The position numbers and the translations under genes are program-made. A stretch of 7,751 bases of DNA from Rubrobacter sp. (GTDB lineage: Bacteria > Actinomycetota > Rubrobacteria > Rubrobacterales > Rubrobacteraceae), in contig JAFAPF010000121.1 of assembly GCA_019247245.1 (NCBI GenBank), forward strand, positions 1-7,751, written 5' to 3'. The notes under the pieces were generated by a model, which was given only the letters and a program-made list of their open reading frames with translations, was not told the DNA's origin and did no database searches. Positions 1-6,228 of this stretch are shown one piece after another (positions within the stretch are counted from its first letter, which is position 1; each line of letters starts with the position of its first letter).

Positions 1-1
1 T

Positions 2-151
2 AATACCGGCAACGTCACCAATGAGCAGGGTATTTCCCAGTACAACACCAGTACTGGTGATATAGACGCCTCCGGCAGCTCGATCAACATAACCCCTGAT
101 CAGACGGCTACGTGTGATCAGTCGCTCAACCAAGCTGCTGGTGGGCAATAA
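2..151 (+). CDS. C-terminal end of a hypothetical Thr/Asn/Ser/Gly-rich protein (5' end outside window)
   Basis: The reading frame is open from the left edge (base 1 completes the preceding codon) and ends at TAA 149-151, giving 49 residues. The visible part is rich in Asn, Thr, Ser, Gly, Gln and Asp, has almost no Lys or Arg, and contains short Thr/Ser/Gly/Asn motifs such as NTGNVTN, NTSTGDIDASG and SSINITP. There is one Cys (TATCDQ) 13 residues before the end. This composition is typical of extracellular or cell-surface repeat proteins, but I do not recognise a family. No membrane anchor or sortase motif is seen at the C-terminus. The coding assignment rests on the steady frame and on amino acid composition only. 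Confidence 0.5.
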   Translation, partial: NTGNVTNEQGISQYNTSTGDIDASGSSINITPDQTATCDQSLNQAAGGQ

Positions 152-186
152 GTCAGGCTTTTTCTTCTAAGAAGACTTTCCTTTTT
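150..186 (+). terminator. possible weak intrinsic terminator after the first gene
   Basis: AAGTC (150-154) can pair with GACTT (174-178), enclosing a smaller TTCTT/AAGAA pairing, and a run of five T follows at 182-186. The stem is AT-rich and imperfect and it begins inside the stop codon, so this is only a candidate. Its position directly after a stop codon is its main support. Confidence 0.25.
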
Positions 187-310
187 GACAGCACTTCCCT
201 CTCGACTCTTGCCTTTGATTTGGCACAGATATATTGATGCATTCTCTCATGCAGAAAAGGAGTGTCTAAAGTCTGGTAGACGTATTAAGTCGTGACACCT
301 TACAATGCAT

Positions 311-510
311 TGCAGCTATTCCCTCTGGAGTATCTCGACCGTCGTACCTTGGCAGCAACAGAAGTTAAACTGCAGTAAATCCCTGCGAACATGGGGTGGC
401 TAGGGTCGCCTAAATAAGGGAAGTTCTCGACACCAATGAACATCCAAGAATATATTTCTTGAGACTACAATAGAAGGTTGAACGTTCAAGTCCTGCCAAG
501 CACGCTACCA
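311..510. repeat. 200-bp diverged repeat, copy A
   Basis: This segment aligns over its full length with 3504-3704 in the same orientation, at roughly two-thirds identity by eye and with only a few small gaps. Shared blocks, in order, are CTCGACCG, CTTGGCAGCA (348-357), AGTAAAT, TAAGGGAAGTTCTCG (415-429, identical over 15 nt), GAACATC (438-444), AGACTACAA (462-470) and a terminal CTACCA. Copy A contains a 6-bp hairpin CAAGAA/TTCTTG (445-461) and a 12-nt palindrome TTGAACGTTCAA (478-489), neither of which is preserved in copy B. No open frame is shared by the copies, so the repeat is unlikely to be coding. It could be a structured RNA, a small non-autonomous element or a duplicated regulatory region. 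Confidence 0.7.
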
Positions 511-821
511 AAAACAATCCGTTAAGGTAGACGTACGTACATGGATGCCTGTTTAGAAGATTCGTAGGGGATGATAGACGCTCTCAAGCCCGGTATTGCA
601 ACGAAGGCCAGGTCCAGCAGGTCAATAATTGCAACCCGCTATAGGTAGCTCGATTAATAGTTTTGAGGAGGGATTTGAGCCGGACGTGAGAATAGCTGGT
701 GTAGGCGATAGGTAGAGGGCTAAATGCTCTGTCAGCACCAAAGATACACTTGGCTTCTTTTACTGTGGCTACGGCGCGCTTGCAATAATAATTGCGGAAT
801 TCGCTGTAACTAACCTGATGT
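511..821. other. intergenic stretch without a supported gene
   Basis: This sequence lies between repeat copy A and the 3' end of the phosphoesterase pseudogene. A minus-strand frame is open across most of it, but it starts inside the LysM coding region in a different frame and has no ribosome binding site or recognisable domain. A short inverted repeat GCAAT-AATA-ATTGC sits at 782-795, just past the phosphoesterase stop. It has no T-tract on either strand, so I do not call it a terminator. The stretch from 187 to 310 also shows nothing I can support. Confidence 0.5.
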
Positions 822-855
822 CTAAGGTAGTTGCCGCACAAAGTTGCCGGGTACA

Positions 856-985
856 TACAGTGTCTGGCCCACGAGGATGAAGTTTGGGTCCTCAAGACTA
901 TTAACTCGTGCAATAGCCTCTACCGAGGGGCTGAAGCGCTCTGCGATCTGGCTGAGCGTATCCCAAAGCTGCACCGCGTAGAGTT
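856..985 (-). repeat. LysM-coding repeat unit 2 (distal)
   Basis: The DNA encoding the second LysM domain matches 1105-1234 without gaps over about 130 bp, for example TACAGTGTCTGGCCCACGA followed by (A/G)GATGAAGTT. This points to a tandem duplication of one LysM unit plus linker. In this copy the usual PGDTL motif reads LWDTL ([14 protein letters not shown]), so the canonical Pro-Gly pair is lost. That may weaken glycan binding or simply reflect decay. Confidence 0.75.
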
Positions 986-1104
986 GTGCTGGATTGCCTT
1001 GTGACGGTCCTCCAGAGAAAGGAGCAGTAGCCGACGAGCCCCCAGTGGAGGGTAGAGCCTGAATAGAGCTAGTCGCCGATGAAGGCACGGAGCCAACAGA
1101 AATG

Positions 1105-1234
1105 TACAGTGTCTGGCCCACGAAGATGAAGTTAGGATCTTCGATGCTATTGCTCTGAGCGATGATTTCCACAGAGGTGCCGAAGCGCTCCGCAATTCCA
1201 CTTAGCGTGTCCCCGGGCTGCACCGTGTAGAGCT
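1105..1234 (-). repeat. LysM-coding repeat unit 1 (proximal)
   Basis: This copy encodes the first LysM domain with the canonical [19 protein letters not shown] opening and the [12 protein letters not shown] ending. It is the better conserved of the two units. A Ser/Thr/Pro/Gly-rich linker separates it from the second unit. Confidence 0.75.
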
Positions 1235-3041
1235 TGTCCTTGGTTACTCTGACTGGCACTCCAGAGGAGGGTAGATTAACGGGAGGCTGTACGCCGGAGG
1301 GGGGCAGTATCAGCGGAGGTCGAGGTGGCTGGGAGAAATCGAAATCCTCTAACAAATCCCCAAGCTGAGTAGCGTTCTCCCGCACATCCGGCCGCGTGTC
1401 AGGGCGTCCATCAGTCTGAGGATCGATACGCTGGCCGTCGAGGAAAAGGTCCTCGATGAGCTTCAGATAGGCGTCGAAGCTCAAGGTCTGAGGGTCGATG
1501 TATCCCTGTTTGGCATAAGGACTGATTACTAGCCCTGGCACCCTAAGGCCGTAACCGTTCTCATCTACCTTCGGTGGGACTACGTGGTCGTAGAAGCCGC
1601 CCCAGTCATCCCAGGAGAGGAAGATCGCCGTGCTATCCCAGTCAGGTCCTTGCATCACGGCGTTAATGAGGCTAGTGACGTACGCCTGGCCATCGCTGAC
1701 CAGGCCCGGGGGATGCTCGCTATCGTGTCCGTTGGGTACTACCCACGAGACCGCCGGCAAGGTGCCGGTTCTGGCAGTCTCATAGAAGTTCGAGTAGTCT
1801 TGGATGTTATCGAGCTGGTCATCATCTTTGACGGTGTCAAAGTAAGGAAGCGGGTTCCAAATTTGTGGTACTTTTCTGCTCTGAGGCTTGGGTGGGCAGG
1901 TCATCTCGTCGTCGTCGCAGTCAGGCTGGGTTCCCTGCTCTAGATAATAGGCCCAGCTTACGTCATTTTTGTAGAGCAGGTAGGTAAGGTCGGTTCAAGC
2001 ATAGTCCGGTTGTGAGCTCCCGGATGCGGTTTCAATTTTGCCTTTCTGAATACGGTCAGTCTTTTGCAGCTCGCTTTGGCAGCTCATAGGGTCACCAGCC
2101 TTGCTGCATTTTGCTGACCACCCAGATACCATAAACAAGTGCTCCGGTAAGCTCCAGGAGGCGTTCGGCTCGAACATGTAGTCTTGCAGCACGAACTGCT
2201 GAGCGTAGGTCCAGTAGTTGGGGATTTCGCGGGCATCGTGGTATCCCATAGCGTCGGGCTCTTGCCCCTCTGAGCCACCGCAGTTAGGATCGTTGGGGCC
2301 TTGGCAGGTATTCTTGCGCCCCTGCTGCGCTTCTCCTATGAAGCCGTCCATCTTGCCGTTATCGATGTCGGCTGTGGCGTTTGAAACACCGTGGGGCCAC
2401 CACGGTTGAGGTCGTTTGAGTCGTGGAAGGGCTGTACACACTCGCCGGTTTGAGAGTCAGGCACACAGACAGTGAGAACAACGTTCTGCATAGGTATTCC
2501 ATCTGCACCTGGATAAGTACCGAAGTAGTGATCAAAGGAGCGATTCTCCTGCATAATCACTACCACGTGCTTTATCTTGTTGCGAGCAGCGCCGAGCGTG
2601 GCGCTGCTCGGTGAAGTGTTGTCCCATTGAGTTGTATTCTGTACGAAAGGCTGGTTTGCATTAGGAGCTGCATCCCCCTCTGCTTGCTCAGCACTGGTAC
2701 TATAGAGGGTAAACGATGTCGTAAGGAAAACCCCTAGCAAAAGGACGACAAAGCTCTTATGGCGTTCGATTGAACGCGCGCAGATTATTAGGGCGAGGCT
2801 TTTTGAGATCCTGGCTACTCCATACATTCAGAGTGTGTCCTACTTTTTCTAGTTGTTACCGAGGGCTTGGCAGCCTCAGCAGTATGGAGCTGCGACCTTA
2901 AATGATGCTGAAAAAGACTTAAAAAACAGGTTAAGAAATTCTACTAGACATATGTCGGATCAGCCCCTTGCTTACACCTCCTTTCCTAAGGACTCTAGTT
3001 TCGCCGCGCTACCCGAGCGTTGCTACTCGCCGTGGCTTTCG

Positions 3042-3185
3042 CTATTCGCACCCTCTTTCCCCTTCTCGCCTATCTGCCCTCTGGGCACCTAGCTCCACTC
3101 TTCCGAGCAGCCAGTAGAGGATCGGTAATACGGTGGTGCCGACAACGAAGAGAATACGTAGGGATTCACTCACAATGTGTACCAT
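3042..3185 (-). CDS. probable 47-residue single-span membrane protein
   Basis: ATG (3185-3183) to TAG (3044-3042) encodes 47 residues. The N-terminal half has a hydrophobic segment, RILFVVGTTVLPILYWLLG (about residues 10-28), and the C-terminal half is strongly charged (RADRREGERG), the usual arrangement for a small one-span inner-membrane protein. AAGGGG is placed 5 nt before the ATG, the strongest start signal on the minus strand in this window. The gene lies upstream of the phosphoesterase on the same strand, with about 214 bp between them, so co-transcription is possible but unproven. I recognise no family. It could be an intact small protein or the surviving N-terminus of a longer membrane protein. 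No lesion can be seen. Confidence 0.5.
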   Translation of the reverse strand: MVHIVSESLRILFVVGTTVLPILYWLLGRVELGAQRADRREGERGCE

Positions 3186-3190
3186 GGTTA

Positions 3191-3196
3191 CCCCTT
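3191..3196 (-). promoter_or_regulatory. ribosome binding site of the small membrane protein
   Basis: On the minus strand AAGGGG is followed by GTAACC-ATG spacing typical of a Shine-Dalgarno site. It selects ATG 3185 as the start. A seven-codon mini-ORF (ATG GCC CGG ... TAG) lies a little further upstream behind AAGGAC and could be a leader, but it is too short to claim. Confidence 0.45.
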
Positions 3197-3266
3197 TCAC
3201 ACGCTAACCTGATCGATTCCGGGCCATTCTAGTGTCCTTAGTGTCTCAACGCCTCCTCTGAGAACG

Positions 3267-3503
3267 CTAAGAAGGCCCTAAGAAAACAATGAGAGGTTTG
3301 ACTAAAGCTAAAGCGGAATTAGCCCTAGCTCCGCCACGCTGCTCCGGGTGCAAGCTTTCGATCTGTTTCATAACCGCTGGTTTTGGCGCTCTCCCCTCTC
3401 TAAAGATGGTTCTGCGCTTACCAAGCCTTTCAGAACTCATGCCAAAATCAAAATTCCAGACCTTGGTATAAGCATGAGTTTTGAGATGCATCTTACCGCC
3501 CAC
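3267..3503 (-). other. region with overlapping open frames on both strands, coding status unresolved
   Basis: A minus-strand frame of 78 residues and a plus-strand frame of 60 residues (3289-3471) overlap almost completely. The minus frame includes the stretch FREGRAPKPAVMKQIESLHP and then EQRGGARANSALALVKPL; the plus frame includes APPRCSGCKLSICFITAGFG. Neither has a convincing ribosome binding site or a domain I can name with certainty. An open frame on one strand can be the mirror of the other, and conserved non-coding repeats often give such pairs. The segment directly abuts repeat copy B, so it may belong to the same repeated unit. Confidence 0.3.
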
Positions 3504-3704
3504 TGCAGCAATTCCTGACCCATGTATACCTCGACCGCAACTTGGCAGCAGTAGAAACCAACTGGAGTAAATACTAACGAATATGGGAGGACCAATGCGC
3601 CTTATTTAAGGGAAGTTCTCGTCGTCAGCGAACATCTAACAACGCACTTCTCAAGACTACAAAGCAGAAGGTAGCAGGTTAGAGCCCTGTCTAGGTGTCT
3701 ACCA
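3504..3704. repeat. 200-bp diverged repeat, copy B
   Basis: This is the partner of 311-510, in direct orientation and of nearly equal length. Identical blocks include CTTGGCAGCA (3541-3550), TAAGGGAAGTTCTCG (3607-3621), GAACATC (3630-3636) and AGACTACAA (3654-3662). It ends 17 bp before the stop codon of the aldo/keto reductase pseudogene, which reads toward it. Near its right end GGTAGCAGG can pair with CCTG...CTACC (3670-3703), leaving a 9-nt bulge. Copy A cannot form the same pairing, so covariation gives no support for a conserved RNA fold from these two copies alone. Confidence 0.7.
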
Positions 3705-3721
3705 ACCAGTTCGGAGACGAA

Positions 3722-4572
3722 TCAGCTGGGGATGTAGGCGAACGTGTCCGGATTGGGTCTGGTTCGATCATCCTCACCCCGGTCGAGCGCAGTAACCGCG
3801 TCCATGTCGGCGGGGTTGAGCTCGAAGTCGAACAGCTCAAAGTTCTCCTTCATACGCGAGGGTGTCACCGACTTGGGGAATACAATGTCACCACGCTGGA
3901 TGTGCCACCGCAAGACAACCTGCGCCGGCGTCTTGCCGGCCTCCTCAGCTATGCGGATGATGGTTAGGTCATCTAGCACCTTGCCCTGCGCGATCGGCGA
4001 CCACGCCTCGATGGCGATACCACACTCCCGGCTGTAGTCGCGCGCTGCATCGTTAGTGAAGTAAGAGTGTGTGCCTCGATCTGGTTCACCGCCGACACTA
4101 TATCGGTCTCGGTGGCCAGCCGCTTAAGGTGCTCGATCTGGAAGTTCGACACGCCAATCGAGCGGGCGCGGCCATCATGGTGAAACTCCTCAAGCGTCTT
4201 CCAGGTAGACGCGAAGTCGCCGTCCCGGAGCGTGGGCAACGGCCAGTGGATGAGGAACAGGTCCACGTAGTCGAAACCGAATTTGGAGAGCGTAGTGCCG
4301 AATGCCTCACGAGCGTCATGAGGCTCGTGGAATGCGTTGCTGAGCTTGCTGGTGACGAAGACGACGCTGCGGTCTAAGCCGAAGGCGCGGATGGCTTCGC
4401 CGACCTCATTCTCGTTCCCGTACATCTCCGCGGTGTCGACGTGCCGGTAGCCGATCTCAAGAGCCTTGCTTACCGCCTTCGCAGTATCCTTCGGTTCGAT
4501 CAGGAAGACCCCGAAACCGAGCTGCAGGATAGCGTTACCGTCGTTGAGTATGATGTTAGTAACCGCATTCAC
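3722..4572 (-). pseudogene. aldo/keto reductase, frameshifted
   Basis: The gene would encode a 282-residue NADPH-dependent oxidoreductase of the aldo/keto reductase superfamily (2,5-diketo-gluconate reductase type), a cytoplasmic TIM-barrel enzyme that reduces carbonyls. The catalytic tetrad is visible: Asp46 and Tyr51 in VDTAEMYGNE, Lys76 in VTSKLSN and His109 in FLIHWP. GVSNF (140-144) and VNQIEAH (162-168) are also family motifs. After His168 the frame shifts at a GTGTGTG tract (4066-4073; CACACAC on the coding strand). Removing 2 nt restores SYFTNDAARDYSRECGIAIE and continues to the normal family ending NPDTFAYIPS. The corrected length is 849 nt, an exact codon multiple. The start is GTG at 4572 with GAAAGAG upstream as a weak ribosome binding site; the NIILNDG opening fits the family. 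Confidence 0.88.
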
Positions 4573-4767
4573 AGTCGTCTAACTCTTTCGTCTGCCGCGA
4601 CCGCCAATCGACCCTCTACCGCTTTCTATCGTCATCTCATGTGTACCGTGCAGGACGAGGTCGCATCTGGCTACAAAGACAAGATCTGTATGCACGTCAG
4701 CTTGCGGGCTTCCACTTCGTCTCTTCTTGGTCCTTGATGAACCTCGCCAGTATTCTCTCAGCTATCT

Positions 4768-5663
4768 CTAACCTCTCAGCTGCCCCAGTACATCGACGAC
4801 CGGAGCGAAGGCCTCCACATGAGGTCATCTGGGAGTGTTATGTACGAAATTCCAAGACGCTCGCGGAGTCCAAGAAGTTGCTCGCACATCTCCTCCGTCG
4901 AGCCGGATACTACAAATGGAGACCTCGCGCGGATAACGTCGTCTAGGTTCACCCCAAAGAGGTACCGAACGCGCTGACGTACCCGATCCTGCGGAACACC
5001 TTCACCAACGACCGCCAATAGATTTATGTTGAGCTCTAAGTGAGGGAAGCGTTCTCCCGCTTTACTACGGAGCCATCCAATCCTCTCGGCCAGGACCTCC
5101 TCGCCATGGTCAGGACGGATGCCTAGGGACACGATGTCGGCTTCCCTTGCCGCCAGCGCCAGAGAGCGCTTTCCTCCAGCGGCCACTAGGATCGGTGGTC
5201 TCGGCCCCTGGGCAGGAGGCGGGTACCGAAAATCTGCCATGTCCCCCTCCCCACCGAGGATTCCCCTCAAGATGCCAAGCGTCTCGGCCAGCTGGTCCAC
5301 GCGAGCTCCAGATCCCTCATCCGAGAAACCCGCCCGGCGACTGTCCTCACCTCCCAAGCCGGCCCCAAGGCCAGGCTCGAAATGCCCTCTGGTGAGGAAG
5401 TTGAGTGTAGCGCATTCGCGGGCTAAAAGGACCGGGTTGCGCTAGCCCGCAGGCAACACGAAAGTACCGACGCGGAGGGAGCGCGTTGCGGCAGCCGCGA
5501 CGGCAAGCGCGGGGAGCGGAGAAAGCACCGGACCGAGTAGGCGGTCCGGTATCAGCAACGTGACGTAGCCAAGCTCCTGGATGCGGTGAACCTTCTCTAT
5601 CCACTGATCGCCAGACTGGGCCTGTGCGGCGACGACACCAAAGCGGAATCGTCGGTGCCTCAT
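4768..5663 (-). pseudogene. LLM-class flavin/F420-dependent oxidoreductase, disrupted
   Basis: This is a luciferase-like monooxygenase superfamily protein, most like the group with an FRFGV start that is often F420-linked in actinobacteria and Chloroflexota. Visible parts are FRFGVVAAQAQSG, ELGYVTLLIPDRL and ALAVAAAATRSLRVGTFVL, then RNPVLLARECATLNFLTRG, GLGAGLGGEDSRRAGF, PPILVAAGGKRSLALAAREAD, and a late FVVSGSTEEMCEQL segment. Lesions: an in-frame TAG (5442-5444, codon 74) sits where homologs usually have an aromatic residue before RNP, and a 2-nt insertion at about 4816-4820 (ATGTGGAG for ATGGAG) diverts the last residues. Removing it restores EAFAPVVDVLGQLRG and a stop at 4768. The corrected frame is 298 codons, normal for the family. 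Family assignment is firm; F420 rather than FMN use is an inference. Confidence 0.82.
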
Positions 5664-5734
5664 CTCGCCTCTAACCCAATCTGCTCGGTGAACCTGTAGT
5701 GTCCATACTCCAAGCGAAGTGCACCGGCGCTCAT
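5660..5734 (-). CDS. possible 24-residue ORF overlapping the LLM oxidoreductase start
   Basis: ATG (5734-5732) to TGA (5662-5660) encodes 24 residues (MSAGALRLEYGHYRFTEQIG and four more). GGAGAAG is placed about 3 nt upstream. Its TGA overlaps the ATG of the oxidoreductase in an ATGA arrangement, typical of translational coupling. It could be a leader peptide, the remains of an upstream gene or chance. I recognise no family. Confidence 0.25.
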   Translation of the reverse strand: MSAGALRLEYGHYRFTEQIGLEAR

Positions 5735-6209
5735 CGTCTTCTCCTTGTCCTTTACTCTACGACTTCACGACCTGCTGCAGGCACCTACTCCCGCAAGCTC
5801 TGACGGGTAACTTGATCCTCGAACCCGAGGGTGAAGTGTGCTTCACGCCGCTCGATCCTCATGAATATTTTTGGTCCTATAAATACACCAAAAATTGTAT
5901 TCGAGATATGACCCTTGAAGGATGTGCCAGTTCCTCCTTAAAGTATAGGCTGCTATCAAGGTAAAGGAGCAAGGAAAAGGAAATAGAAAGATACAAAGCA
6001 TGATTGAAGCAGGAGCATACACCTACTTCAACAGCGTAATCTCCGTTCGAGCCCAGGGCCTTAAGCTCATTCTTTGTCATTCTCTGTGTATGGGCCAAGC
6101 CTTATCGAACGGCTGCATACTTAAATAGAGAAGCTAGTAACCTTGGACACCATAAACGTGGTTGACACGCAGCCTAAGCCTATAAAGCCTTCCAATACGA
6201 GATGCGTTA
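5735..6209. other. intergenic stretch with gene remnants at most
   Basis: No intact gene is supported here. On the minus strand a short coding-like run, MRIERREAHFTLGFEDQVTR and on, begins at 5862, meets an in-frame TAG at 5785-5787, then continues as VPAAGREVVE to TAA at 5752. A perfect AAGGAGG (5933-5939, minus strand) has no start codon at proper distance. A minus-strand frame from about 6098 (or ATG 6080) begins MTKNELKALGSNGDYAVEVG and then becomes a low-complexity Leu/Ser/Tyr run; it has only a weak ribosome binding site. These could be fragments of older genes, but none reaches the level of a call. Confidence 0.35.
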
Positions 6210-6228
6210 GCTACTTGCAGCATGTTTC
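6210..6228 (+). repeat. IS630 left terminal inverted repeat
   Basis: GCTACTTGCAGCATGTTTC pairs in inverted orientation with 7208-7225. It directly follows TA at 6208-6209, and its inner edge overlaps the transposase stop codon (6227-6229). Confidence 0.55.

Larger units (their letters stand above)
822..2827 (-). pseudogene. secreted phosphoesterase (phospholipase C family) with two C-terminal LysM domains, disrupted
   Basis: Repairing one frameshift gives a 668-residue protein of the alkaline-phosphatase-like phosphoesterase family (bacterial phospholipase C/acid phosphatase), which cleaves phosphate esters outside the membrane. Residues about 25-46 form a signal peptide (KSFVVLLLGVFLTTSF). 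Family motifs are IMQENRSFDHYFG (91-103), [21 protein letters not shown] (364-375) and [11 protein letters not shown] (406-416), which includes the expected metal ligands. A Pro-rich linker leads to two LysM repeats (about 533-577 and 616-660; [17 protein letters not shown] and the matching second copy) that should bind peptidoglycan. Lesions: one C is missing from a C-run at 2393-2396 (restoring it turns GGPTVF into GGPHGVSNATADI), and TGA at 1995-1997 replaces what is probably Trp278 ([16 protein letters not shown]). AGGA lies about 10 nt before the ATG. The family call is strong; inactivity is inferred. Confidence 0.88.

Noticed and set aside
350..410. 5S rRNA resemblance around CAGAAGTTAAAC in repeat copy A
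   Set aside because: The flanking helices of 5S rRNA are absent and copy B lacks the motif.
456..495. Group I intron R/S-like motif (GAGACTACAA ... AAGTCC) in repeat copy A
   Set aside because: No P/Q elements are found, and the pairing that would form P7 is absent in copy B, so the resemblance is probably chance.
462..510. tRNA-like or tmRNA-like 3' end in repeat copy A (TTCAAGTCC followed by ...CTACCA)
   Set aside because: The putative T-loop has no 5-bp stem, no acceptor partner is found upstream, and copy B does not preserve the T-loop sequence.
1584..1943. 119-residue plus-strand ORF
   Set aside because: It is the antisense shadow of the phosphoesterase catalytic region and has no domain of its own.
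4641..4946. 101-residue plus-strand ORF across the AKR-LLM gap
   Set aside because: Half of it is antisense to the LLM gene, with no start signal. The gap itself (4573-4767) shows only a short minus-strand run (EIAERILARFIKDQEETKW) without a start codon.
5877..6098. 73-residue minus-strand ORF starting MAHTQRMTKNELKALG
   Set aside because: The first 25 residues look gene-like, but the rest is low-complexity Leu/Ser/Tyr and runs over a perfect but unused AAGGAGG. Kept only as a note in the intergenic entry.
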